Below are positions 1 through 8,595 of a DNA stretch of 64,000 nucleotides, in pieces. A program made the position numbers and the translations under genes. The notes beneath the pieces were generated by a model. That model searched no databases, was not told the DNA's origin, and worked only from the letters and a program-made list of their open reading frames with translations. Source of the DNA: Roseicyclus sp. (GTDB taxonomy: Bacteria > Pseudomonadota > Alphaproteobacteria > Rhodobacterales > Rhodobacteraceae); assembly GCA_018401965.1 (NCBI GenBank), contig JAGYJU010000016.1, forward strand, positions 62,001 through 126,000. The letters are read 5' to 3'. Every line of letters starts with the position of its first letter. Positions within the stretch are counted from its first letter, which is position 1.

Positions 1-95
1 TGGAACTGACCAGCCGCCGCACGGGCGAAAGCGAAGAGCTGCCGCTGGAGGCGGTCGTGGCCCGGGTGGCGGAGATTTACGCGCCGCATCTGTAG
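1..95 (+). CDS. proS: Proline--tRNA ligase, C-terminal end (partial)
   Basis: The reading frame starting at base 3 gives 30 residues ending in TAG at 93-95. It contains ELTSRRTGESEELPLE, which resembles the last strand and helix of the anticodon-binding domain of the short alphaproteobacterial prolyl-tRNA synthetase (the E. coli enzyme has a comparable RRNGEKQ segment). The enzyme charges tRNA-Pro in the cytoplasm. Only this tail is inside the window, so the assignment rests on a short stretch and could be another class II synthetase. The stop codon lies in a GTAG that resembles the 5' foot of the REP repeats found elsewhere here. Confidence 0.6.
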   Translation, partial: ELTSRRTGESEELPLEAVVARVAEIYAPHL

Positions 96-107
96 GCCAA
101 GTGCCTC

Positions 108-127
108 GGCCGGGCTTCAGCCCGGCC
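108..127. repeat. REP-like palindrome
   Basis: The palindrome CCGGGCTTCAGCCCGG is the same core as in the REPs at 3618-3639, 48278-48299 and 48374-48395. A GTAG occurs 16 bases before it, at the proS stop. In the other copies GTAG abuts the palindrome, so this copy has a few extra bases. Confidence 0.7.
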
Positions 128-150
128 CGAATACATGCCGCACATCCCCG

Positions 151-237
151 ATGCACGCCAAGCTGGCGGGGCTATTGCATGGCGACGACCCGATCGAGCC
201 GTTCCGGGACAGCTGGCAGTGGCGGATAGAGGCGTAA
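151..237 (+). pseudogene. Short orphan frame, possible gene remnant
   Basis: A 28-codon frame opens with ATG at 151 and ends with TAA at 235. It contains HGDDPIEPFRDSWQWRIEA, which reads like the C-terminal tail of a larger protein, perhaps an oxidoreductase, but I cannot assign a family. The rest of 95-386 holds the REP above and an AT-rich stretch (240-386) that probably contained the original promoter of the YccF gene. Confidence 0.2.
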
Positions 238-376
238 AACTATGCAAAAAGAAGGCAGAGAAACAATAATCATCTCGTCATGACGCGGTCGATATTTGCA
301 AAATTGCTTGCATCAGGCAGTATCGTTTAACGTGCTCAACATTGCGTTACAGCTTGTCACGATTTTTTGCAGGTAT

Positions 377-386
377 GAGGTGAAGA
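377..386. repeat. Target-site duplication of the ISAs1 element, left copy
   Basis: The sequence GAGGTGAAGA occurs here and again at 3076-3085, flanking both ends of the ISAs1-family element. Ten bases is within the duplication range of this family. Confidence 0.9.
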
Positions 387-526
387 CAGGGGAATCGCGC
401 TTAAAATTTGACAGTAGATTGGAATTGGATTCTTGAGGTTTCATCGACTGATGGAGCCTCGAGATGCCGACATTGTTGAGCTATTTTAATGACGAAGACG
501 ATCCTCGTGCTGGGAACGCGCCACGC

Positions 527-534
527 CACAAATT
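527..534. repeat. Target-site duplication of the ISL3 element, left copy
   Basis: CACAAATT is present here and at 2024-2031, immediately outside both ends of the ISL3-family element. Eight bases is the characteristic duplication length of this family. Confidence 0.92.
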
Positions 535-2023
535 GGTCCCTTCGCGATTTGTGTGGGTAGCTGGGGAGCGGTGTGTACGTAGCCATGCCAGATGTTGTAG
601 TCGTGACGTGAGGCGCGTCTGGCGCGGAGACCGCATATATCGCAGCGCCTGACGCGCCGGATCTGTTGGCCTGTGTCTTTCTCCAAGGCAGAATGGGGTT
701 TCCGGCGGCCAGCGAACATGGAGGAGCGATGGGACCCGAGACGAGCTTGTTCACGATGGCGCTTGGCCTTCAGGCTCCATGGAGCGTCACGGATGTGCGG
801 TTCGATGCACAGCGCAAGGAGATCCACTTTGACGTTCGCTTCAAGCCGGGGAGCAGGTTTGCCTGCCCGTCTTGTGGGGCGGCGGATCAGCCGGTTCACG
901 ACACGCGGCCGAGGACGTGGGAACACCTGCGCTTCTTCGAGCACAAGGCCTTCATCCATGCCGCCGTGCCCCGCGTCGCTTGCAGCCAGTGTGGGAAGAC
1001 CGGACAGGTCCCGGTTCCCTGGGCGCGCAGCGGCAGCGGGTTCAGCCAGTTGTTCGACGCCTTCGTGATCGCGCTCGCCCGCGAGATGCCGGTGAAGACC
1101 ATCGCTGACCTGCTTGAAGTCGGAGACGACCGGATATGGCGCGTGCTCGATCACTACGTCCCAGCGGCGCGCGCACTCGAGGACTTCAGCGACGTGACCG
1201 CTGTGGGGATCGACGAGACGGCATCGCGGCGCGGCCACAATTACATCACCCTGTTCCATGACCTTGATGTTGGCAGACTGCTCTTTGCCTGTGAGGGCCG
1301 CGACGCGGACACCGTCAAGACCTTCGCCGAAGACCTCCGCGCCCATGGCGGCGATCCGGACGCCGTCACGGCCGCCTGCATCGACATGAGCCGAGCCTAT
1401 ATTGCCGGGGTCGCGCGGCATCTGCCGAACGCGGCGATCACCTTCGACCGGTTCCACGTCATCCAGTTGGCCAACGCTGCGCTTGAAGAGGTACGGCGCG
1501 CCGAGGTCCGCGAAAAACCTGCGCTCAAGAACAGCCGGTGGATGTGGCTGAAGGACAAGCATAGCTGGACCAAGCGGCAGATCCATCAACACCACGAGCT
1601 TTCGCGCATGCATCTCAAGACGGGTCGCGCGTTCCGCTTGAAGGAAACCCTGCGCGACATCTTCACGACGGCGACCACACGGGCCGAGGCCGAAGAACTG
1701 CTCACCACCTGGTTCCGATGGGCGCGCCGCAGCAAACTGCCCCCCTTCAAGAAACTCGCCTCGACCCTCAAAGCGCACTGGGATGGCATCCTCAACGGCT
1801 TCGACAGCGCGCTGAGCAATGGCTCGGTCGAGGCCATAAACGGGCTGATCCAGGCGGCGAAGGCCCGTGCCAGAGGGTACCGCAAGGCCCGAAACCTCAT
1901 CCTCATGGCCTACCTGATCGCAGGCAATCTAAGCCATCTACCAGCCTCACCCTATACCACAACATCTGGTAGGCGCCCCGCTTGACCAGAAACCTGCCCA
2001 CCCACACAAAACGCGAAATAGCC
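535..2023 (+). mobile_element. ISL3-family insertion sequence inside the ISAs1 element
   Basis: The element is 1489 bp and both ends begin GG. The inverted ends share TTCGCG, one variable base and TTTGTGTGGGT, with further matched sequence around CCAGATGTTGT (588-614 and 1944-1969). It is flanked by the 8-bp duplication CACAAATT and interrupts codon 24 of the ISAs1 transposase, so it arrived later. It carries one complete transposase gene and looks intact. Confidence 0.93.
729..1985 (+). CDS. ISL3-family transposase
   Basis: This DDE transposase catalyses movement of the surrounding ISL3 element. The 418-residue product has an N-terminal zinc-ribbon (CPSC and CSQC near residues 42 and 79), a helix-turn-helix region (around 118-140, MPVKTIADLLEVGDDRIWRV) and the DDE core, with the first acidic residue in AVGIDETASRRG, the second in CIDMSRAY, and the last in NGSVEAINGLI. 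The ATG at 729 was chosen over an earlier in-frame start because GGAGG lies just upstream. The last residues are encoded inside the right inverted repeat, leaving the stop 38 bases before the element's end. Length and motifs are complete, so it is probably functional. Confidence 0.93.
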   Translation: MGPETSLFTMALGLQAPWSVTDVRFDAQRKEIHFDVRFKPGSRFACPSCGAADQPVHDTRPRTWEHLRFFEHKAFIHAAVPRVACSQCGKTGQVPVPWARSGSGFSQLFDAFVIALAREMPVKTIADLLEVGDDRIWRVLDHYVPAARALEDFSDVTAVGIDETASRRGHNYITLFHDLDVGRLLFACEGRDADTVKTFAEDLRAHGGDPDAVTAACIDMSRAYIAGVARHLPNAAITFDRFHVIQLANAALEEVRRAEVREKPALKNSRWMWLKDKHSWTKRQIHQHHELSRMHLKTGRAFRLKETLRDIFTTATTRAEAEELLTTWFRWARRSKLPPFKKLASTLKAHWDGILNGFDSALSNGSVEAINGLIQAAKARARGYRKARNLILMAYLIAGNLSHLPASPYTTTSGRRPA

Positions 2024-2031
2024 CACAAATT
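2024..2031. repeat. Target-site duplication of the ISL3 element, right copy
   Basis: This is the second CACAAATT copy, matching 527-534. The ISAs1 transposase frame resumes directly after it. Confidence 0.92.
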
Positions 2032-3075
2032 CAGCGACCTGATGACGATCAGCCTCTTGTGTGCGCTATGTGGCGGGGAGACTACGGTCGACATGGAGGA
2101 ATTCGGACGTATGAAGGAGGATTTTCTTCGCGAATTTCTGGACTTGCCCCACGGCATTCCCTGTCATGATGCGTATTCACGATTATTCCGTTTGATGAAG
2201 CCGCGCAGCCTTCAAGCCTTTTTGACAAATTCCAAGCCGACTTTGCCGCTGCACATGCGGAGCATCCGGCAATCGCCATTGACGGAAAGGAGATGCGGCG
2301 CAGCTTTGACAAGGCCGCTGGACAGTCGAACCTGAACGTGGTCACCGCCTTTGCACATGGCGCCCGCCTGAGCCTCGGGATAACGCAAAGTGCAAAGGGC
2401 GGGGGTGAGATTTTGGCGCTCCGCGAGTTGATTGAGATGCTGGATATTCGTGGGATCACCATTACGGCCGATGCGCTGCACTGCCAGCGGGAAACGTGTG
2501 AACTAATCGCGCAAGCAGGCGGTGACTATTGCCTGCAGCTCAAAGGTAACCAAGGCGGCATAAAGGCGGATATCGAGGCCTTTGTGAGCGATCAGGGCAC
2601 TGATTTCAGGGATGAATATGTCTGCATCAATGGTGATCACGGTCGGATTGAGGAGCGATCATACCGTGTCTACGATGTGCCGGACTATCTCACCGAAACC
2701 CATCAGTGGCCGCATCTCGCCGCCTTCGTCCACGTTGTTTCCAAGCGCATGATGGGCGACACGACCAGCCAGTCCGAACGGCTTTATCTCCTTTCAAAGT
2801 GCCACACGGCGAAGGTCGCCGCAGGGCTGATCCGCGGTCACTGGGAAATTGAAAACAGTTTGCATTGGTCGCTGGATGTCGTGATGAATGACGATCAGCA
2901 CCGCGCACGCAAGGACAATGCCCCGGCAAACTTCGCCGCGTTGCGACGGATCGCCTTGAGTATCATCAAGGCAAATTCCTCAAAAGGTTCAAACCGCGTG
3001 AAGTTCAAGAGAGCAGGATGGAGCAACAAATTCCTCCGTACTCTCATAGATGGATTTTGAAGCGCGATTGCCCTG

Positions 3076-3085
3076 GAGGTGAAGA
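3076..3085. repeat. Target-site duplication of the ISAs1 element, right copy, carrying the RBS of the next gene
   Basis: GAGGTGAAGA matches 377-386. Its GAGGTG lies six to eight bases before the ATG at 3089, so the duplicated target contains the Shine-Dalgarno sequence of the YccF gene. Confidence 0.88.
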
Positions 3086-3088
3086 AAG

Positions 3089-3565
3089 ATGCGGTTTGCT
3101 GGTAATGTGATCTGGTTCATTCTGGGAGGCTGGTACATCGCCGTAATCTGGCTGATTGGAGCATTCATTTTCGCCCTAACCATCGTTGGGCTGCCTCTGA
3201 CACGAGCAGCAATCGAAATGGCGAAGATGTCCGCTTGGCCATTCGGCAAAGAAGTTGTCCACATTCGGGATCTGGACGACCGCAAGTTGGATTATGTGAC
3301 AGCAACCACTGGAACCATCGGTTTAATCTTCAACGTCATTTGGGCTTCAACGTTTGGCGCGCTGCTATTCCTAGCTTATCTTTTGGCAGGGATACTTTGT
3401 TTTATCACAATCATCGGCATCCCTTTTGCCCTGCAAAGCTGGAAATTGGCAGGAATTTCGATATGGCCTGTTGGTCGTCGTGTCGTAACCATAGAACTGG
3501 CTGATCTGGTCAGGCGGGACCAGGCAGAAACAAGGCTCGCATCATATAGGCAAAACAGACGGTGA
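3089..3565 (+). CDS. YccF domain-containing inner-membrane protein
   Basis: The 158-residue product has the duplicated YccF pattern: two hydrophobic units, each followed by a polar tail (around residues 1-60 and 75-135), with recurring motifs such as IVGLPL/IIGIPF and AWPFGK/IWPVGR. It should span the inner membrane several times. The molecular role of the family is not well defined. Start and RBS (GAGGTG) are clear, but the natural promoter has been moved 2.7 kb away by the nested insertion, so expression may depend on read-through from the IS or be lost. Base composition is more AT-rich than the neighbours. Confidence 0.85.
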   Translation: MRFAGNVIWFILGGWYIAVIWLIGAFIFALTIVGLPLTRAAIEMAKMSAWPFGKEVVHIRDLDDRKLDYVTATTGTIGLIFNVIWASTFGALLFLAYLLAGILCFITIIGIPFALQSWKLAGISIWPVGRRVVTIELADLVRRDQAETRLASYRQNRR

Positions 3566-3617
3566 TGCGACACGCGCGCACGATGAACGAGCAATACCAA
3601 GACTGATTGGGTGGGGT

Positions 3618-3704
3618 GCCGGGCTGAAGCCCGGCCTACGGTATGTGGTGGGGTGGAACCCCACCCTACGGCAGGGGCGGGATGGTGGGTTGCACCCACC
3701 CTAC
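3618..3704 (-). repeat. Three REP repeats in a row downstream of carB
   Basis: The palindromes are at 3618-3639 (core CCGGGCTGAAGCCCGG), 3647-3669 (core GTGGGGTGGAACCCCAC) and 3684-3704 (core GGTGGGTTGCACCCACC). Each is followed on the plus strand by CTAC, that is, each starts with GTAG on the minus strand, the tetranucleotide foot recognised by RAYT transposases in the known REP systems. All three point the same way as carB. The TAG of the last GTAG is the carB stop codon. The array fills the spacer between the YccF gene and carB. Confidence 0.85.
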
Positions 3705-6700
3705 GCCTGCAACGACCGGACCCCCAACTCCCCTTCCTTTGCCGCTTTCATCGCCTGCGCCGCGGCGTGGCTGGCGGCGAGCGTGGTGAAATAGGGGATC
3801 TTGTCGGCCAGTGTGACCGCCCGCATGGACCGTGAATCCTCCACCGCCTGCGCGCCTTCGGTGGTGTTGAGCACCAGTTGCACGCCGCCATCCTTGATGA
3901 TGTCGACAATGCTGCGCCCGCCTTCATAGGCCTTGTTCACGACCGCCGACTGGATGCCATGGGCCTTGAGGAAGGCGGCCGTGCCGCTGGTGGCCAAAAG
4001 GTCGAAGCCGAGCGTGCAGAGAATTTCGGCGGCCTCGATCAACAGCGCGCCCTTGTCGTCATCCTTGATCGAGACAAAGACCGTGCCCGTCTCGGGCAGG
4101 ACGGTGCCTGCGCCCAGCTGCGCCTTGAGAAAGGCGCGGGGGAAGGTGCGGTCCCAGCCCATCACCTCGCCGGTGGAGCGCATTTCAGGCCCAAGCAAGG
4201 TGTCGACACCGGGGAAACGGGCAAAGGGCAGCACCGCCTCTTTCACCGAATACCAGGGCGTCCGGTAAGAGGCGAGCGACATGGGATCACCGGGGATGAT
4301 CGGCGTTTCGTCATCGACGGGGGTATGGGGCGCCGCCTTGGGGAAGGCGGCGAGTTTCTCGCCCGCCATCAGCCGCGCCGCGATGGAGGCAATCGCGCTA
4401 TCGGTCGCCTTGGCCACGAAGGGCACGGTGCGCGACGCGCGGGGGTTCACCTCGATCAGGTAGATGTCGTCATCCTTGACGGCGAATTGCACGTTCATCA
4501 GGCCCACGACATTGAGCGCATGGGCCAGCGCCTCGGTCTGGGCGATGATGCGGGTCTGGATGTCATCCGAAAGCGTGTGGGGGGGCAGCGAACAGGCGCT
4601 GTCGCCCGAATGCACGCCCGCCTCTTCGATATGCTGCATGATGCCCGCGACATGCACATCGGTGCCGTCGCACAGCGCGTCAACATCGACCTCTGTCGCG
4701 CCGGCAAGGTAGCGGTCGAGAAGCACCGGGCTGTCGCCCGACACCACCACGGCCTCGCGGATGTAGCGATCAAGCTGCGCCGTGTCGCGCACGATTTCCA
4801 TCGCCCGGCCACCCAGCACGTAAGAGGGGCGGATGACCAGCGGATAGCCCAGCTTTTCCGCCGCCGCTTTGGCCTGTGCATCGGTGGTGGCGATGGCGTT
4901 TTCGGGCTGTTTCAGGCCAAGGCGCTGGACAAGCTGTTGGAACCGTTCGCGGTCTTCGGCCAGGTCGATGGCGTCGGGCGTGGTGCCGAGGATCGGGATG
5001 CCCGCATCATGCAAGGCATTTGCAAGTTTCAGCGGCGTCTGCCCGCCGAATTGCACGATCACGCCATGCAGCGTGCCGTTCGATTGTTCGACCCGCAGGA
5101 TTTCCATGACATGTTCAAAGGTCAGCGGCTCGAAATACAGCCGGTCCGACGTGTCATAGTCGGTGGATACCGTCTCGGGGTTGCAGTTGACCATGATCGT
5201 CTCGTAGCCGACATCCGACAGCGCGTAGCAGGCGTGGACGCAGCAATAATCAAACTCGATCCCCTGCCCGATGCGGTTGGGGCCACCGCCCAGGATGACC
5301 ACCTTCTTGCGGTCGCTGGGGCGCGCCTCGCATTCCGGCTCGCCCATGGTGGGGTGTTCATAGGTGGAATACATGTAGGGCGTCTGGGCCTCGAATTCGG
5401 CGGCGCAGGTGTCGATCCGCTTGAACTGGGCATGGATGCCCAGGTTCAAACGCGCGCGGCGGATATTGCCCTCGTCCCGGCCGGTCAGCTTGGCCAGGCG
5501 CGCATCGGTAAAGCCCATCATCTTGAGCGCGCGCAGACCCTCTTCGGTCACGGGCAGACCGTCGCGGCGGATGCGCGCCTCGGCGTCGATGATTTCGCGG
5601 ATGCGGGCCAGAAACCAGGGGTCGAATTTGGTGACGTGGTGGATGGTGTCATCCGACAGGCCGTGGCGCATGGCCTGGGCGATGATGCGAATGCGGTCGG
5701 GCGTCTGGCGCGACAGGGCCTTGATGATCGCGGCCTGGTCAGGGGCACCCGGAATATCGATCTCGTCAAAGCCGGTCAGGCCCGTTTCAAGGCTGGCCAA
5801 CGCCTTTTGCATCGATTCGTGAAAGGTGCGCCCGATGGCCATCGCCTCGCCCACCGATTTCATCGCGGTGGTCAGCGTCGGCTCGGACCCGGGGAATTTT
5901 TCAAAGGCAAAGCGCGGGATCTTGGTGACGACATAATCGATGGTCGGCTCGAAACTGGCGGGCGTGACCTTGGTGATGTCATTGTCCAGCTCGTCGAGCG
6001 TGTAGCCCACGGCCAGTTTCGCGGCGATTTTCGCAATCGGAAAGCCTGTGGCCTTGGACGCCAAGGCGGAGGAGCGCGAAACGCGCGGGTTCATCTCGAT
6101 CACGACCATGCGGCCATCGGCGGGGTTCACCGCCCATTGCACGTTGGACCCGCCGGTTTCCACCCCGATCTCGCGCAAGACGGCGATCGAGCCGTTGCGC
6201 ATGATCTGGTATTCCTTGTCGGTCAGCGTCAGCGCGGGGGCGACGGTGATGCTGTCGCCGGTGTGCACGCCCATCGGATCGACGTTTTCGATGGAGCAGA
6301 CGATGATGGCATTGTCGGCCTTGTCGCGGACAACCTCCATCTCGAATTCCTTCCAGCCGAGAAGACTTTCATCGACGAGGATCTGGGCCACCGGTGACGC
6401 TTCCATGCCGGTGCGGCAGTAAAACTCGTATTCTTCGCGGTTATAGGCCACGCCGCCGCCCGTGCCGCCCAGGGTAAAGGCGGGGCGGATGATCGCGGGC
6501 AGGCCCACGTATTCGATGGCATCGATGGCGATCTGAAGACCGGCCTTGATGTCGTATTTTCCATTGGGCAGTTTCGGCGCCGACACGATGGTGGCCTTGG
6601 GGTTTTCCAGCCCGATCCGGTCCATCGCTTCGCGGAACAGCTTGCGGTCTTCGGCCATTTCGATGGCATGGCGCTTGGCGCCGATCATCTCGACCCCGAA

Positions 6701-7030
6701 TTTCGCCAGAACGCCCATTTCTTCCAACGCCAGCGAGGTGTTGAGGCCGGTCTGACCGCCCATCGTGGGCAACAGCGCGTCGGGGCGTTCTTTCTCGATG
6801 ATGCGGGCCACGACCTCGGGGGTGATGGGTTCGATATAGGTCGCATCGGCCAGGCCCGGATCGGTCATGATCGTTGCGGGGTTGGAATTGACCAGGATGA
6901 CGCGGTAACCTTCTTCGCGCAGCGCCTTGCAGGCCTGGGCGCCGGAATAGTCGAATTCGCAGGCCTGTCCGATGACGATAGGGCCTGCACCGATGATCAT
7001 GATGGATTGGATATCGGTTCTTTTCGGCAT
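3701..7030 (-). CDS. carB: Carbamoyl-phosphate synthase large subunit
   Basis: CarB makes carbamoyl phosphate from bicarbonate, ammonia (channelled from the CarA glutaminase) and two ATP, feeding arginine and pyrimidine synthesis. The 1109-residue protein is full length. It has two homologous ATP-grasp synthetase halves, each beginning with a conserved loop ([20 protein letters not shown] near residue 9; [20 protein letters not shown] in the middle), and a C-terminal MGS-like allosteric domain. The ATG at 7028-7030 is used because the open frame upstream has no conserved sequence. carA is not adjacent. The stop is TAG inside a REP repeat. Confidence 0.97.
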   Translation of the reverse strand: MPKRTDIQSIMIIGAGPIVIGQACEFDYSGAQACKALREEGYRVILVNSNPATIMTDPGLADATYIEPITPEVVARIIEKERPDALLPTMGGQTGLNTSLALEEMGVLAKFGVEMIGAKRHAIEMAEDRKLFREAMDRIGLENPKATIVSAPKLPNGKYDIKAGLQIAIDAIEYVGLPAIIRPAFTLGGTGGGVAYNREEYEFYCRTGMEASPVAQILVDESLLGWKEFEMEVVRDKADNAIIVCSIENVDPMGVHTGDSITVAPALTLTDKEYQIMRNGSIAVLREIGVETGGSNVQWAVNPADGRMVVIEMNPRVSRSSALASKATGFPIAKIAAKLAVGYTLDELDNDITKVTPASFEPTIDYVVTKIPRFAFEKFPGSEPTLTTAMKSVGEAMAIGRTFHESMQKALASLETGLTGFDEIDIPGAPDQAAIIKALSRQTPDRIRIIAQAMRHGLSDDTIHHVTKFDPWFLARIREIIDAEARIRRDGLPVTEEGLRALKMMGFTDARLAKLTGRDEGNIRRARLNLGIHAQFKRIDTCAAEFEAQTPYMYSTYEHPTMGEPECEARPSDRKKVVILGGGPNRIGQGIEFDYCCVHACYALSDVGYETIMVNCNPETVSTDYDTSDRLYFEPLTFEHVMEILRVEQSNGTLHGVIVQFGGQTPLKLANALHDAGIPILGTTPDAIDLAEDRERFQQLVQRLGLKQPENAIATTDAQAKAAAEKLGYPLVIRPSYVLGGRAMEIVRDTAQLDRYIREAVVVSGDSPVLLDRYLAGATEVDVDALCDGTDVHVAGIMQHIEEAGVHSGDSACSLPPHTLSDDIQTRIIAQTEALAHALNVVGLMNVQFAVKDDDIYLIEVNPRASRTVPFVAKATDSAIASIAARLMAGEKLAAFPKAAPHTPVDDETPIIPGDPMSLASYRTPWYSVKEAVLPFARFPGVDTLLGPEMRSTGEVMGWDRTFPRAFLKAQLGAGTVLPETGTVFVSIKDDDKGALLIEAAEILCTLGFDLLATSGTAAFLKAHGIQSAVVNKAYEGGRSIVDIIKDGGVQLVLNTTEGAQAVEDSRSMRAVTLADKIPYFTTLAASHAAAQAMKAAKEGELGVRSLQA

Positions 7031-7096
7031 GGGGTCCCCCGGCAGACGCTGCGTGGCAGCAGGGCGGCGGCAGCCAGCCCTGCGCAAATTGTCTGC

Positions 7097-7124
7097 GTTA
7101 TAGACAGGGACAGACGGGGCGCAA
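7097..7124 (-). promoter_or_regulatory. Predicted sigma-70 promoter of carB
   Basis: On the minus strand, TTGCGC (7119-7124) and TATAAC (7097-7102) are separated by 16 bp, about 65 bp before the carB start. The -10 box overlaps an inverted repeat TGTCT-N7-AGACA (7090-7106) that could be an operator. Confidence 0.4.
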
Positions 7125-7196
7125 GGTGCGAATGGCGCACAGACGCCACGCCGCATGCGGCAGGCCGGGCCAATCGGCACGGGCCTGTGTCGGCAG

Positions 7197-8423
7197 CTAT
7201 CCGGCGGCGCGCATCCGCTGTGCCACCCGCGCCGGGTACAGGTAATCGCGCGTCAGCGGCACGGCATCCTGCCGCCTTGCGATCTGCACCTGGAACACGC
7301 ATTGCCGGTTGTGCCGGAAGGTGTGTTCGCTGGCCTTGAGGTAAAAGCGCCACATCCGGCAAAACCGGTCATCGTAAAGCACGCGGGCGCGATCCTGGTT
7401 GGCGGTGAACCGGTCATACCAAAGGCGCAGGGTCTGTGCGTAATGCAGGCGCCAGACCTCCAGGTCGGTGGGGTAAAGGCCCGAGTGTTCCACCGCCGCC
7501 GCCAGTTCCGACATGGCAGGGCAATAGCCACCCGGAAAGATGTATTTCGCGATCCAGGGGCTGGTTGCACCGGGCGGCGCCGCGCGCCCGATGGTATGGA
7601 TCAACGCGACACCCTCCGGGGTCAGACGGTCGCGGATGGTTTGAAAATATGCGTCATACTGCGGCGCGCCGACATGTTCGAACATGCCCACCGACACGAT
7701 CCGGTCGAACTGCCCCTGCACCGCGCGGTAATCCTGCAAGGCGAAGTGAACCCGGTCCGACAGGCCCGCGCGCGCGGCGCGGTCGGTGGCGATCTTGTGC
7801 TGTTCGGTGGACAGCGTCACACCCAGCACGCGCACCCCGTAATCTTGCGCCAGCGTCAGCGCGAGCCCACCCCAGCCACAGCCGATTTCCAGCACCCGCA
7901 TCCCCGGCAAAAGGCACAGCTTGGCCGCGATATGGTGCTTCTTGGCCTTCTGCGCGGCCTCCAGCGACAGGTCGGGATCGGTGAAATAGGCACAGGAATA
8001 TTGGCGGTCCTCATCGAGGAACAGATCATAGAGCTCGCCCGACAGATCATAGTGATGCGCCACGTTCGCCCGCGACCGGTGGACCGGGTTGGTTTGGTCG
8101 ATCACGCGTTTCCACTGCCGCAACCGCGTGCTCCAGCGGCGCCAGGTGGCATCGGTCTGGCCGGCATTGGACAAGAGCAGGGCAAGCAACCCATCCAGAT
8201 CATCGCCCTCTATCGTGGCGGTGCCATCCATGTAGGCCTCGCCCAGGGCGAGCTCCGTGGTCAGCACCAGGCGCCGCGGCAGGGCCGGATCATGCAAGAC
8301 CAGGCGCGGGGCACCGCCCTGCCCCGGCCCGTATCGCCGCGTGGTGCCGTCGGGGTAGGTCAGGTCCAGCGCGCCGGTCACAAGGAACTGGCGCAGCATC
8401 GCGTCAAGAATTCGGGTCCACAT
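7197..8423 (-). CDS. cfa: Cyclopropane-fatty-acyl-phospholipid synthase
   Basis: This SAM-dependent enzyme adds a methylene bridge to unsaturated acyl chains of membrane phospholipids, usually in stationary phase or stress. The 408-residue product has an N-terminal lipid-binding region (about 1-110) and a Rossmann methyltransferase core with [12 protein letters not shown] (around 178), followed by family motifs such as [14 protein letters not shown] and YIFPGGYCP. It is divergent from bchE. The start at 8423 gives normal N-terminal length. Related SAM methyltransferases acting on lipids are possible, but overall similarity to Cfa is strong. Confidence 0.93.
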   Translation of the reverse strand: MWTRILDAMLRQFLVTGALDLTYPDGTTRRYGPGQGGAPRLVLHDPALPRRLVLTTELALGEAYMDGTATIEGDDLDGLLALLLSNAGQTDATWRRWSTRLRQWKRVIDQTNPVHRSRANVAHHYDLSGELYDLFLDEDRQYSCAYFTDPDLSLEAAQKAKKHHIAAKLCLLPGMRVLEIGCGWGGLALTLAQDYGVRVLGVTLSTEQHKIATDRAARAGLSDRVHFALQDYRAVQGQFDRIVSVGMFEHVGAPQYDAYFQTIRDRLTPEGVALIHTIGRAAPPGATSPWIAKYIFPGGYCPAMSELAAAVEHSGLYPTDLEVWRLHYAQTLRLWYDRFTANQDRARVLYDDRFCRMWRFYLKASEHTFRHNRQCVFQVQIARRQDAVPLTRDYLYPARVAQRMRAAG

Positions 8424-8526
8424 CGCGTCGCTCCTCGCGGTTTGTGGTGGGCCGATATCTGCAGGGGGAGCTTACCCCAAATGCTTGACGTTGAAAAGCG
8501 AACTGGCGCGACCGTCCCGGTGGAAT

Positions 8527-8540
8527 TTGATCTGTGTCAA
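8527..8540. promoter_or_regulatory. FnrL-like box upstream of bchE
   Basis: TTGATCTGTGTCAA fits the FNR/FnrL pattern TTGAT-N4-ATCAA with one mismatch (TTGAT-N4-GTCAA). It lies 56 bp before the bchE start and overlaps the PpsR-type site. FnrL activates oxygen-regulated tetrapyrrole genes in related bacteria. Confidence 0.6.
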
Positions 8541-8552
8541 TCCAGGTTGACA
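8535..8552. promoter_or_regulatory. PpsR/CrtJ-type operator and -35 box of bchE
   Basis: TGTCAATCCAGGTTGACA is an exact TGT-N12-ACA site with symmetric TGTCAA...TTGACA arms, the known PpsR (CrtJ) recognition pattern. The last six bases, TTGACA, are also a perfect sigma-70 -35 box, so PpsR binding would block polymerase. No strong -10 is visible (best around 8569-8575). Confidence 0.65.
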
Positions 8553-8595
8553 GTTTTTATGGTCCGATGATCCGACACACCGCAAGAGGTCGGCC

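Larger units (their letters stand above)
464..3060 (+). pseudogene. ISAs1-family DDE transposase, interrupted and frameshifted
   Basis: The gene is in two pieces. Bases 464-534 encode MPTLLSYFNDEDDPRAGNAP and on to RHK; bases 2032-3060 carry the rest, beginning FSDLMTISLLCALCGGE. Removing 535-2031 (the ISL3 element plus one 8-bp duplication) joins them in frame. A second lesion is at the T5 run 2219-2223: six Ts would give a continuous frame of 367 codons, the usual length. The DDE domain is recognisable from motifs AIDGKEMRRS, DALHCQ, LKGNQ and HWEIENSLHW. The T run could alternatively allow -1 slippage, but the ISL3 insertion makes that irrelevant in this copy. Confidence 0.9.
387..3075 (+). 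mobile_element. ISAs1-family insertion sequence containing a nested ISL3 element
   Basis: The left end starts CAGGGGAATCGCGCTT and the right end, read inward, starts CAGGGCAATCGCGCTT: imperfect terminal inverted repeats. A 10-bp direct duplication flanks it. The total is 2689 bp. Subtracting the nested ISL3 element and its 8-bp duplication leaves 1192 bp, the normal size for this family. The element entered the leader of the YccF gene, between its upstream region and its ribosome binding site. Its transposase is broken twice, by the nested element and by a one-base deletion, so it cannot move on its own. Confidence 0.9.

Noticed and set aside
464-652. A stand-alone 62-residue protein starting at 464
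   Set aside because: Only its first 23 codons are meaningful: they are the N-terminus of the ISAs1 transposase; the rest is the end of the ISL3 element.
3878-6397. Very long open frame antisense to carB
   Set aside because: It mirrors carB codons in GC-rich DNA and has no family features. The same applies to long antisense frames at 486-1778, 8557-10287, 11260-13608, 44589-46982, 59435-61783 and 61950-63956.
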